Assembly: GCF_016901225.1 (NCBI RefSeq)
Contig: NZ_JAFEUL010000002.1
Coordinates: forward strand, 1-64,000
Reading direction: 5' to 3'
DNA: 64,000 nt
DNA from: Actibacterium sp. 188UL27-1
Lineage (GTDB): Bacteria > Pseudomonadota > Alphaproteobacteria > Rhodobacterales > Rhodobacteraceae
The translations under genes were made by a program, and so were the position numbers. Within the stretch, counting starts at the first letter, position 1. Every line of letters begins with the position of its first letter. This document shows, piece after piece, positions 45,245 through 52,524 of this stretch. The notes beneath the pieces are model-generated. The model searched no databases, was not told the DNA's origin, and saw nothing but the letters and a program-made list of their open reading frames with translations.

Positions 45245-45318
45245 GGGTCAGGCGGAATGCCTGCGGGACTACATCTGAATATGTCGCTGTCTCGCATGTC
45301 GACTTGTCCGCCTGACCC
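45245..45318 (+). ncRNA. Y RNA-like RNA 1, without tRNA module
   Basis: Outer stem GGGTCAGGCGGA (45245-45256) with TCCGCCTGACCC (45307-45318), 12 bp. Then comes the invariant bulge ATGCC (45257-45261) and inner stem TGCGGGAC (45262-45269) with GTCTCGCA (45289-45296), then a TACAT-starting loop. The 3' side of the internal loop ends CTTG. About 74 nt. It follows the rsr stop by 4 nt. The G-N-C-G-A-A-N-G-like sequence beside a bulge is the Ro-binding pattern known from bacterial Y RNAs. Confidence 0.8.
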
Positions 45319-45344
45319 AATTTGAACGGAGTGACGAAAGACGA

Positions 45345-45476
45345 CTTCGGCGAATGCCAAAGGAACTACACGCACCGTTTCCGGGATATGTCCGTGGGGT
45401 TCGACCCCCCACCTTGCACTGCGCCCGTCTGGCATGGGCGGGACCCCGGGTTGTTTCTTTACTTTTGTCGCCGAGG
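45345..45476 (+). ncRNA. Y RNA-like RNA 2, with partial tRNA-like module
   Basis: Outer stem CTTCGGCGA (45345-45353) with TCGCCGAGG (45468-45476), bulge ATGCC, inner stem AAAGGAAC (45359-45366) with GTTTCTTT (45453-45460), then TACAC. The internal module has a T-arm-like hairpin GTGGGG-TTCGACC-CCCCAC (45394-45412) and a second hairpin CGCCCGT-ctggc-ATGGGCG (45422-45440) in the position of a closed acceptor stem. A D-arm is not clear. About 132 nt. Confidence 0.8.
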
Positions 45477-45485
45477 CCAAGGACA

Positions 45486-45615
45486 GTCTGGCGAATGCCG
45501 GTGGAACTACATTGATTATCCATCACGTGGTCGCGGGTTCGATCCCCGCCCTTGCTTTGGCAAGGTAGCTCAGTTGGTAGAGCGCGATTGTTTCACCCCA
45601 ACCTTGTCGCCAGGC
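45486..45615 (+). ncRNA. Y RNA-like RNA 3, with circularly permuted tRNA module
   Basis: Outer stem GTCTGGCGA (45486-45494) with TCGCCAGGC (45607-45615), bulge ATGCC, inner stem GGTGGAAC (45500-45507) with GTTTCACC (45590-45597), then TACAT. Inside lie a perfect T-arm GCGGG-TTCGATC-CCCGC (45533-45549), acceptor 3' strand CCTTGC joined by TTTG to acceptor 5' strand GCAAGG (45550-45565), TA, and a perfect D-arm GCTC-AGTTGGTA-GAGC (45568-45583). The order is T-arm, acceptor, D-arm: a permuted tRNA mimic. About 130 nt. Confidence 0.85.
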
Positions 45616-45626
45616 CCAACGAACGA

Positions 45627-45704
45627 TCCGGGGGAATGCCCGTGGGAGTACATCGCTGTTAACGATCCGCCGAAAGGCCTCTCATGAAACCCTTGTCCCC
45701 TGGA
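45627..45704 (+). ncRNA. Y RNA-like RNA 4, without tRNA module
   Basis: Outer stem TCCGGGGGA (45627-45635) with TCCCCTGGA (45696-45704), bulge ATGCC (45636-45640), inner stem CGTGGGAG (45641-45648) with CTCTCATG (45679-45686), then TACATCG. The loop is about 30 nt with a small ATCG/CGAT hairpin, and the 3' internal loop ends CTTG. About 78 nt. It has the same core as RNA 1 to 3 with different stem pairs. Confidence 0.78.
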
Positions 45705-45708
45705 CCTG

Positions 45709-45750
45709 TATCACCGGCCCCGGATCCTTGATGGTCGGGGGTCGGTGATA
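45709..45750. terminator. Strong hairpin ending the rsr-Y RNA operon
   Basis: TATCACCG (45709-45716) pairs with CGGTGATA (45743-45750), and the stem continues with GCCCC/GGGGT. Total about 13 bp with a 14-nt loop. No T-run follows, so it may be a processing barrier or 3'-end stabiliser and not a classical terminator. Confidence 0.6.
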
Positions 45751-46113
45751 GAATCACTTGCTGCATCGGCCGGCCCTAAAGCACGAACAATGCACTGAAA
45801 TATCCGGTTTCAGTTCTCGTTACGGGGATAGTTTGCCATGGGCGTGCCGCCGCCTTGCCCTTTTTCGACATCCCATTGGCTGCGATTAACGCGCAATCTT
45901 TGGGGTAAAAATAGATTGTTGTGCATTTGGCGACAATGATCCGCAGGTTTCGGTCCTCATTTTTCAGAATTTGCCGGTATTTCAGTCCGTTAGATGCCAA
46001 CTTGACGGCTTTGACGTGTCGACCCAAATAAAGTTCATCTGGCCGCTGAATTCCGTTAACGAACCGTTTACCATTTCGGAGGGTGGTGACGATCGCTTTT
46101 GGGGGCAGGGGTT
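45751..46113. promoter_or_regulatory. Intergenic region with a candidate CtrA box
   Basis: No convincing gene; the 83-codon minus-strand frame at 45776-46027 has no family character. TTAA-CGAACCG-TTTAC (46056-46071) differs by one base from the CtrA consensus TTAA-N7-TTAAC and lies 42 bp before the ATG at 46114. Confidence 0.45.
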
Positions 46114-47586
46114 ATGTACGACACGCGTCAGACCATGGACTGGAGCAGATTTGACGGATCTGATCCGGGTGCATTTACACCATATGACACCGCGCCGCTG
46201 GTGTCGGATCTGGGCGATCTGACACATGGTGATGGCGCGTCCTGGCCGGAGGGTAGTGGGCCGGGGCTGGGCAAGGTCGTGGTCGCCGGATCGGACGACC
46301 TGTCCGCCTATGATCCGTATGACGATATTCTGGTCTTTGGCTTTCGCGATCCTGACCATGGTGTGCGCGAGATGGGCGCCGACGATCATTCGGTCTTGTT
46401 CGAAGAGGTGACGGACGGGTTGTGGGACCTCAAGGTGATGGCGCTGGATCAGGCGGAGCCTATCGCGGTGATCAGCGGCCTGATCCAAGATGACATGCCG
46501 CAATATGTGCAAAGCTGGGTGTCGACCGATGATCGGTTCCAGGATGACCTGACGACCGCCGTCTTTGCCGTGGATCGGGGGGCGGAACTGCCTGCCCATC
46601 ACATGGCTGTTTTTACCCATGAACAGGATGCGATCACCCGCCATGACTATGCCGCCCTGAAGGCCGAGCATGGCGATGACGTAGTCTTGAACTTTGTCAC
46701 CATGGTCGGGCGCGAATTGCGGGTGCGCTATGATGACGAAGATCAGAGCCTGCGGATCGATCATTTCGTGGCGGATCGTCCCGAATTCGTCGATATGTGG
46801 GGATCGACCCTGATCGAGAATATCGCGATCGAGGAACTGCAGATGCTGGTGCAGCTGTGGCGGCGTGATGTGGCCCGCGAGGATAGCGCGGTTCTGCGGG
46901 ACCGGTTCCAGGCCCTGCTGGAAGATCTGGCGCGTGACGATGGGGCCCAGACCCAAGCGCCTGAGCCTGATTTGGCCGAATTGCCCGTTGCGACCTTTGT
47001 GGTGGAACTGGATGAGCCGTTTGATACCGTTGTCGAACTGCCATACTGGACCGAGGATATCACGGCCGTGGCCGGGCAGGATTACGTACCCGCCTCTGGC
47101 ACGCTGATCTTTGCCCCGGGGGAGACCGCCCAGGAGGTGAAGGTTAGCCTGCGATCCGAAAGAGTAGCGTATGACACGTTTCGTTTGTTGATTGATGGCG
47201 GTGCCGACGGCCCTGTGGAGGTGGTGTCGTCCCTGCGCGATGATACTGCGGTGGCCTTGGACAATTCGTTTGAGATGCCTGTTGCGGAATTCAAGGTGCG
47301 CACCGACTGGGGGGATGGCGCCATGGTCGAACTGGTGCTGACCAATACCACCGGCCGCGATATCGAAGGGTGGGAGATCGATTTCGACCTGGCCGTCGGC
47401 ATTTCCGAATATTGGAGCGCCAAGATCTTTGGAGACGGCAATGCGCGGTACACGGCGGAAAATCTGGGCTCGAATGGCCGGGTTCCGGCTGGGGAGGCGG
47501 TGGTGATCGGGTTCAACACCATGACCGGTCGCCTGGACGAGGATCAATTGAACCAGCAGGCCGATTTCACCTTTGATTTCATCTGA
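46114..47586 (+). CDS. Large acidic protein with Calx-beta-like and CBM2-like domains
   Basis: A 490-residue, very acidic protein without an obvious signal peptide. Residues about 285-385 look like a Calx-beta domain (I-T-A-V-A-G-Q-D-Y-V-P-A-S-G-T-L-I-F, V-S-L-R-S-E). The C-terminal ~95 residues resemble a family 2 carbohydrate-binding module (V-E-L-V-L-T-N-T-T-G-R-D-I-E-G-W-E-I-D-F, Y-W-S-A-K-I-F). The N-terminal 280 residues are not recognised. Probably a surface or exported adhesion/binding protein (inference). The start follows a GGGGGCAGGGG site. Confidence 0.7.
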   Translation: MYDTRQTMDWSRFDGSDPGAFTPYDTAPLVSDLGDLTHGDGASWPEGSGPGLGKVVVAGSDDLSAYDPYDDILVFGFRDPDHGVREMGADDHSVLFEEVTDGLWDLKVMALDQAEPIAVISGLIQDDMPQYVQSWVSTDDRFQDDLTTAVFAVDRGAELPAHHMAVFTHEQDAITRHDYAALKAEHGDDVVLNFVTMVGRELRVRYDDEDQSLRIDHFVADRPEFVDMWGSTLIENIAIEELQMLVQLWRRDVAREDSAVLRDRFQALLEDLARDDGAQTQAPEPDLAELPVATFVVELDEPFDTVVELPYWTEDITAVAGQDYVPASGTLIFAPGETAQEVKVSLRSERVAYDTFRLLIDGGADGPVEVVSSLRDDTAVALDNSFEMPVAEFKVRTDWGDGAMVELVLTNTTGRDIEGWEIDFDLAVGISEYWSAKIFGDGNARYTAENLGSNGRVPAGEAVVIGFNTMTGRLDEDQLNQQADFTFDFI

Positions 47587-47615
47587 TCTGCGGGGCCTGG
47601 CCCTGTAGGTCGGGC

Positions 47616-47648
47616 GGGGCGCGGAAAACTGGGTTGCGCCCCTTTTCT
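47616..47648 (+). terminator. Rho-independent terminator after the Calx-beta/CBM2 gene
   Basis: GGGGCGC (47616-47622) pairs perfectly with GCGCCCC (47636-47642) and is followed by TTTTCT, 30 bp after the stop. Confidence 0.75.
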
Positions 47649-47677
47649 CTGGCCTGACAAGATGCGACGGTCTGCCC

Positions 47678-48610
47678 ATGACACAATTATGTTCTCCTGA
47701 CGGGACCCCCGTCTCTTCCCTTTGTTTTGGCGCGATGCAGTTCGGAGATCGTGCCGATGCCACGGCCTCCCGCGAGATGTATAAGGCGTGCCGCGCCGCC
47801 GGGATCACATTTTTCGATACCGCCCATGTCTATACGGGCGGGGCGTCAGAGACGCTGTTGGGCCAGTTCGTGGCGCCGGAGCGGGATGGGCTGACCATCG
47901 CCACAAAGGCCGGCTATACGGGCGGGTCATCGCGGGCCAATATTCTGGCCACGTTTGAGGAAAGTCGCCAGCGGATGAAGCTGGATCAGATCGATATCCT
48001 GTATCTGCATCGCTGGGATGGCGCTGTCCCGCTGGCAGAGACATTTGAGACACTGGCGCAACTTCAGAGCGACGGCAAGATCCGCTATATCGGCGTGTCG
48101 AATTTCGCGGCCTGGCAGGTGATGAAAGCACAGGCCGTGGCGGCGGACCTGGGGACGCGCATCGATATTCTTCAGCCGATGTATAACCTGGTCAAGAAGC
48201 AGGCCGAGGTCGAATTGCTGCCCATGGCGCAGGATCAGGACATCGCAGTGGCGCCCTATTCGCCATTGGGCGGTGGGTTGTTGACCGGCAAATATGCGAG
48301 CGGCGGGACGGGGCGGTTGTCTGAAGACAGCCGGTATGCCGCGCGTTATGCGCCCGATGCGATGCACAAGGCCGCGCGGGAGTTGAGCACGCTGGCCGCG
48401 GAGGTTGGCCATGCCCCTGCGACGCTGGCTGTGGCCTGGGCCAAGCGGCATCCGGGCGTCACGGCGCCGATCATCAGCGCGCGCAACCTTGAACAGTTGC
48501 AGCCTTCGCTGGCCGCCGCGGCGCTGGACCTGGATGAGGCGCTCTATCACCGGGTGAGCGCGCTTTATCCCGCGCCGCCCCCCGCCACGGATCGCCTGGA
48601 AGAGGCATGA
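47678..48610 (+). CDS. Aldo/keto reductase
   Basis: A 310-residue (beta/alpha)8 reductase. The catalytic tetrad is visible: Asp and Tyr in F-F-D-T-A-H-V-Y-T-G-G, Lys in I-A-T-K-A-G and His in I-L-Y-L-H-R-W-D. NADPH site residues occur near G-V-S-N-F and at the C-terminus (A-P-I-I-S-A-R-N-L-E-Q). Substrate unknown. It overlaps the next gene by 4 bp (ATGA). Confidence 0.9.
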   Translation: MTQLCSPDGTPVSSLCFGAMQFGDRADATASREMYKACRAAGITFFDTAHVYTGGASETLLGQFVAPERDGLTIATKAGYTGGSSRANILATFEESRQRMKLDQIDILYLHRWDGAVPLAETFETLAQLQSDGKIRYIGVSNFAAWQVMKAQAVAADLGTRIDILQPMYNLVKKQAEVELLPMAQDQDIAVAPYSPLGGGLLTGKYASGGTGRLSEDSRYAARYAPDAMHKAARELSTLAAEVGHAPATLAVAWAKRHPGVTAPIISARNLEQLQPSLAAAALDLDEALYHRVSALYPAPPPATDRLEEA

Positions 48611-49677
48611 TCGATTTCCTGGTGATTGGTGGCGGTGTCGCCGGTCTGACGGCGGCAGCGCATCTGGCGCCTTTGGGATCCGTGGTGGTGCTGGAGCGGG
48701 AAGCGGCGCTGGGCATGCATGCCTCTGGCCGCTCTGCCGCGATTTATATCGAGCGGTATGGCAACCCGGTCGTGCGCGCGTTGAACACGGCGAGCTTGCC
48801 GGGGTTGATCGCCGCCGATGTGCTGCGCCCCCGGGCGTTCCTGTTGCTGGCGCGCGGGGATCAGGAGGCGCAGTTCGAAGCCGAGCGCGCCGGTTTTGCG
48901 GGCACGCAGATTTCCGTGGGCGCAGGGGCCGCCATGTTCCCGATCCTGGATCAGACGACATGCGGCTATGTCGCATCCGTGGATCAGGCGTTTGATCTGG
49001 ATACGGATCGGCTGATGCAGCATTTCCGCAAGACGGCGCGCGGCCATGGTGCAAGGATTATCTGCGGGTCCCCGGTCACCGCTTTGGCCCGGGACGGTCG
49101 CGGTTGGCGCGTCACCACGCCGGACGAGGTGTGGGAGGCGCGGCGCGTGGTCAACGCGGCGGGGGCCTGGGCCGATGACCTGGCCCGTTTGGCGGGCATT
49201 GCGCCGGTGGGTTTGCAGCCCTATCGGCGTTCCATAGCGCGGCTTCCGGCGCCGGGCGGGCATGACACAAAGGATTGGCCCTTTGTCGATGGGGTGGGCG
49301 AGAGCTGGTATGCCAAGCCCGATGCCGGGGGGTGGCTGGTCTCCCCCTCAGAGGAGGATCCGGTGGAGCCCCATGATGCCTGGGCCGATGATATGGTGAT
49401 CGCGGAGGGGTTGGACCGCTATGGCGGCTTCGTGACCGAGGCGGTGACCCGCGTGCAGACGACCTGGGCGGGTTTGCGCAGTTTTGCCCCGGACCGGGCG
49501 CTGGTGATCGGGCCAGACCTGGCTGACCCGTCCTTTCTGTGGTGCTCGGGGCAGGGCGGGTACGGGTTTCAGACCGCTGTTGCGGCAGGCGCTGCCCTGG
49601 CGGATGGGGTGGCCGGGCGGTCCCCTGATCTACCGCCTGATATGGTGCGGGCCCTGTCCCCGGCGCGGTTTTCCTGA
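48607..49677 (+). CDS. FAD-dependent amino acid oxidase/dehydrogenase-like protein (DAO family)
   Basis: A 356-residue flavoprotein with the N-terminal motif V-I-G-G-G-V-A-G-L-T-A-A and E-R-E-A. S-G-R-S-A-A follows and R-V-V-N-A-A-G-A-W-A-D-D in the middle; the C-terminal W-C-S-G-Q-G-G-Y-G-F-Q-T is typical of DAO/glycine oxidase-like enzymes. It likely oxidises an amine or amino acid. It is translationally coupled to the aldo/keto reductase. Confidence 0.88.
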   Translation: MIDFLVIGGGVAGLTAAAHLAPLGSVVVLEREAALGMHASGRSAAIYIERYGNPVVRALNTASLPGLIAADVLRPRAFLLLARGDQEAQFEAERAGFAGTQISVGAGAAMFPILDQTTCGYVASVDQAFDLDTDRLMQHFRKTARGHGARIICGSPVTALARDGRGWRVTTPDEVWEARRVVNAAGAWADDLARLAGIAPVGLQPYRRSIARLPAPGGHDTKDWPFVDGVGESWYAKPDAGGWLVSPSEEDPVEPHDAWADDMVIAEGLDRYGGFVTEAVTRVQTTWAGLRSFAPDRALVIGPDLADPSFLWCSGQGGYGFQTAVAAGAALADGVAGRSPDLPPDMVRALSPARFS

Positions 49678-49716
49678 CCCCGGAGGACCCTGCCCGAGGC
49701 TGGGGAGGTAAGACGC

Positions 49717-50193
49717 CTAAACATGCCCCAGGCCGAAGGGTAACAGGTATTGCGTGATCGGATCGCCGATGGATGCGGCGCAATCGGGAAGGGCATCGCC
49801 GCCCGAGATCTCGTTGCGCAGCAGCCGGTCCAGGCAGGCATCATCGATGTCCCCGGCAATCCAGGCGGCGATATTGACCACGACGAGCTTCCGGCTGCCC
49901 CCGAGCTGGATCCTGACCGTGCGCACGATTGCGGCATCGGGCCCGCAGGCGGGGCCGCAGGTGGTTTTGATCGATCCAAGGTAGTTCATCTTGACCCAGT
50001 CATCGACCAACACGACCGTCAGTGCGGCATCATCCGGTTGCGGCTGCGTCAGGCCTAACGTTTGCTGCCATTTTGGGGCATGGTCGCCGATCAGCGCCAC
50101 GTTGCCCGGGCGCGGGGCGGGCCAGAACACCCAGACAATGGCCGCACATATGATGGCCAAAAGCGCGATGATCCTTATTCGTGTGCCTGACAT
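49717..50193 (-). CDS. Membrane-anchored hypothetical protein
   Basis: A 158-residue protein with one N-terminal transmembrane helix or uncleaved signal (about 6-24, ending W-V-F-W-P) and an exported domain. The domain has four cysteines (C-G-P-A-C-G-P, later A-C-L-D and D-C-A-A-S), which could form disulfides. No family recognised. It converges on the FAD gene. Confidence 0.65.
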   Translation of the reverse strand: MSGTRIRIIALLAIICAAIVWVFWPAPRPGNVALIGDHAPKWQQTLGLTQPQPDDAALTVVLVDDWVKMNYLGSIKTTCGPACGPDAAIVRTVRIQLGGSRKLVVVNIAAWIAGDIDDACLDRLLRNEISGGDALPDCAASIGDPITQYLLPFGLGHV

Positions 50194-50306
50194 GACCGCT
50201 CTCTTTCCGCAGCGTGAACGCCTTTTGAACAGTTAATTCACACGCCAACTGACGCAAGGTGAGTTATAACAAATTCAACAAAACCAAAGATCTGGGGGAA
50301 AGGTTG

Positions 50307-50543
50307 ATGAGTTTTCACTTTCATGAGTTCAACCCGTTTGGCGGGCGCAGGCGCCCGTCGCTGGACGATGCCCAACGCGCGCAGGATGGTGTTTTGTCCA
50401 TCGCACCGCCCTGTGACACGGCGCGGGATTGTCTCTGGCGGGCGCGCCGGGGCCCGGCAGCCTGTGCCGGATGCGCGTTGGGTGTGGCCAGCCCGTATAT
50501 CGAGACACTCGAGTCCACAGGATCATCCTCCCCCCCTGTCTGA
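50307..50543 (+). CDS. Small hypothetical protein, doubtful
   Basis: A 78-residue frame starting at ATG 50307 after GGGGGAAAGG, with a His/Phe-rich start and four cysteines in the middle (P-C-D-T-A-R-D-C ... C-A-G-C). It has no recognisable family. A strong terminator lies 57 bp downstream. The region could instead encode a small RNA; both readings are open. Confidence 0.4.
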   Translation: MSFHFHEFNPFGGRRRPSLDDAQRAQDGVLSIAPPCDTARDCLWRARRGPAACAGCALGVASPYIETLESTGSSSPPV

Positions 50544-50599
50544 TGACATCTGGACTCGTGTTCGGATGGCGCCGTTTCCCTGCCGCGCCCTCCGGTCTG

Positions 50600-50636
50600 A
50601 GGCGGCCCGCATCGTTTTTGCGGGTCGCCTTTTTTA
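50600..50636 (+). terminator. Strong rho-independent terminator
   Basis: AGGCGGCCCGC (50600-50610) pairs over 11 bp (one G-T) with GCGGGTCGCCT (50620-50630), followed by TTTTTTA. It ends whatever transcript starts upstream of 50307. Confidence 0.85.
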
Positions 50637-50728
50637 TGTGCTGTCGCGATCGGCCTGACTTTCCCCGTGCCGTGGGGTGTTTTTTCCGCCATGCTGCCTG
50701 GGAGAGTGGCACCGATAGGGAGGCGGAT

Positions 50729-51343
50729 ATGTCGTTGATAAAGCTTTTGGAGCAGGCCGGGGGCGGCCAGGCGATGCAGCAACTGGCCCAGCAGTTCAAT
50801 ATGGAAGAGGCGCAAGTGGGGCAATTGTCGCAACTTCTAGCGCCTGCCATCGGTCAGGCCACCAAGCGCCGGGCCGAGGCTGGCGGGTTGGAGGCTGTTC
50901 TGGGCCAGATGCAGGGCGAGGGTCAGGCGCAGTTGTTTGATGATCCCGCGGCGGCTGCGGCGCCCGAAGGCCGGGCCCAGGGGGCCGCGTTTCTTGAGCA
51001 GATCATGGGCGGCGCCGACGGCACCCAAGGGTTGGCCCAGGAAGCCGCGTCGCGTTCCGGGGTCGATGTGACGACGGTGCAGGAATTTTTGCCGGCTTTG
51101 GCGGGCCTGTTGCAAGGCGGCATGCAGCGCAACATGCCCGATGCTGCCATCCAGGGCCTGATGGGCGATCAGGGGGGTGGTGCACGCAGTGGTGGCGGTG
51201 GCCTGATGGGTATGGTCAGTGGCCTGATGGGCGGCAATCGGCCAGGCGGCAGCGGGGGTGGCATGGATTTGCTGACCAATCTGCTGGATGCCGACAATGA
51301 CGGCTCTGTCATGGACGATATCCTGGAGAAATTCATGCGCTGA
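50729..51343 (+). CDS. DUF937-family protein
   Basis: A 204-residue protein. An N-terminal helical repeat domain (S-L-I-K-L-L-E-Q-A-G-G-G-Q-A-M-Q-Q-L-A) is typical of DUF937, with a second copy-like stretch around residues 85-130. A Gly/Met-rich linker and a C-terminal L-L-D-A-D-N-D-G-S-V-M-D-D-I follow, an EF-hand-like calcium loop. The start at 50729 follows GGAGGCGG-like sequence at short distance. Function unknown. Confidence 0.8.
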   Translation: MSLIKLLEQAGGGQAMQQLAQQFNMEEAQVGQLSQLLAPAIGQATKRRAEAGGLEAVLGQMQGEGQAQLFDDPAAAAAPEGRAQGAAFLEQIMGGADGTQGLAQEAASRSGVDVTTVQEFLPALAGLLQGGMQRNMPDAAIQGLMGDQGGGARSGGGGLMGMVSGLMGGNRPGGSGGGMDLLTNLLDADNDGSVMDDILEKFMR

Positions 51344-51491
51344 TCCGTCTTTGGGGCCGTCTTTTCGGGATGGCCCTGGGCCGGGCGCACGGCGGCGCGG
51401 CAAAGGTCTGCCGGTATGGCACGGCCTGACTTGTGGCATGGATCGGCCCGTGAAACGGTCACCTCGTCCCGGGATAAAAAGGATCTGACCC

Positions 51492-51953
51492 ATGTCACGC
51501 CGTACCCTGATTTTGCTGATCGCCGTCCTTGCTGCGCCTGCCGCTGCGCAGGCTGACACGGAGAAGTTGTTTGACCGCTATAAGACAGCGAGCTTGCAGG
51601 CGGCGGGCAACATGATGGCGTTCTACGAGACCTGCGCACCGGGGATCGGAGAGAAGGTGCCACCGGTGCAGTATGACGCACCGATGGATACGGCTACGGC
51701 CTGTGTGATCGATGAATATGTCGAGCAGAAGGGTCTTGAAGCGGCCGAGGCGCTGGTGGTGGAAGTGGAAAACTGGGCGGATAAGCCGATCACCACGGTC
51801 GAGGATTTGCAGTTGACCGGTGAGCAAGCCTCCTCCCCCGAATTGCAGGGGATCGTGCAGGCCTGCGGCGTGGTCGAGGCGTCTTCTGAGAATCCAACGA
51901 CAAAGGCGATCATGGAAAATGCCGAGATGCTGGCCCCCTGTTTCGGTCAATAG
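51492..51953 (+). CDS. Secreted hypothetical protein
   Basis: A 153-residue protein with a cleavable signal peptide (about 1-21, L-I-L-L-I-A-V-L-A-A-P-A-A-A-Q-A) and a mainly helical, acidic mature part with four cysteines (C-A-P-G, A-C-V-I, A-C-G-V, P-C-F-G). No family recognised. Probably periplasmic. Confidence 0.7.
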   Translation: MSRRTLILLIAVLAAPAAAQADTEKLFDRYKTASLQAAGNMMAFYETCAPGIGEKVPPVQYDAPMDTATACVIDEYVEQKGLEAAEALVVEVENWADKPITTVEDLQLTGEQASSPELQGIVQACGVVEASSENPTTKAIMENAEMLAPCFGQ

Positions 51954-52524
51954 CGGCGGGCCGGTGGTGCTCCCGCCGGGATCGGGATCGCGCGACGCGC
52001 GCGGCCAGATCCCGTTGGGCGTGGCGCGCACGAAACGATGCACCCGTGGTGAGGGAGCACTTGCGCGCGCCTTGAAAGGGCACGGCGTTTTGAAACGGCG
52101 AGCCGCATTGGTTGCGATGTCGAGGGGGAGGTAAGCAGACCCCGATCTGTGCTCAGTCAAATGCCGGGGAACAACAGGTGCGCTCTCTGCTTTCAATGAA
52201 TGTTCAAGGGGAAGCGGTTGGAGGACGGCCTGTGCCTGTCTCGAAGGGTATGTGGGTTGTCCCAAGGGGCCACCGTTGATCCAAGATTTCGGCATCACAG
52301 GACCGGGTCAGTTGATGCAATGCACAGCACCGAAGATCGAGGAATGCGTACGCCTACCCACCAACCCTGCGGGTCATAGATCAATTCGTAGGACAGATGT
52401 TTGTTTTGGTCGCAAACCCCGTGCCGCAGGCATCTCAAGAAAGTAATCGCGCGGCACGCGCGGCCGCTGGATCACGCCCCTGCACCAGCCAGCAGAGCAG
52501 CGGTGCAGGGACTGGGATGCCCGT
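51954..52524. other. 571-bp region without a supported gene
   Basis: No frame shows family character; the 267-codon minus frame is mostly the complement of the secreted protein gene. Two hairpins are visible: CGGGATC...GATCCCG near 51978-52013, and CCCTGCACC with GGTGCAGGG near 52482-52510, the latter 15 bp beyond the binding-protein stop and so a likely 3' end signal of the purine operon. A decayed gene or a regulatory RNA in between cannot be excluded. Confidence 0.45.

Noticed and set aside
43576-45480. A 634-codon frame on the minus strand
   Set aside because: It is the complement of rsr and the RNA array. The His/Arg/Pro-rich translation has no family character, while the plus strand encodes a clear TROVE/vWA protein.
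45550-45600. An ordinary tRNA gene starting at GCAAGGTAGCTCAGTTGGTAGAGC
   Set aside because: The acceptor partner and T-arm lie upstream, not downstream, and no anticodon arm follows the D-arm. The segment is explained as a permuted module inside Y RNA 3.
45245-45704. CRISPR array, suggested by the repeated GAATGCC-N3-GG-N-ACTACA motif and the CARF-type RtcR next door
   Set aside because: Units differ in length (74 to 132 nt), the conserved part is short and split, and the flanks form paired stems. No cas genes are present.
45776-46027. An 83-codon minus-strand frame
   Set aside because: No ribosome site, no recognisable family, and it overlaps the upstream region of the gene at 46114.
51495-52298. 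A 267-codon minus-strand frame spanning the gap after the secreted protein gene
   Set aside because: More than half is complement of the plus-strand gene at 51492-51953. Its Pro/Arg-rich translation looks like a shadow of GC-rich DNA.
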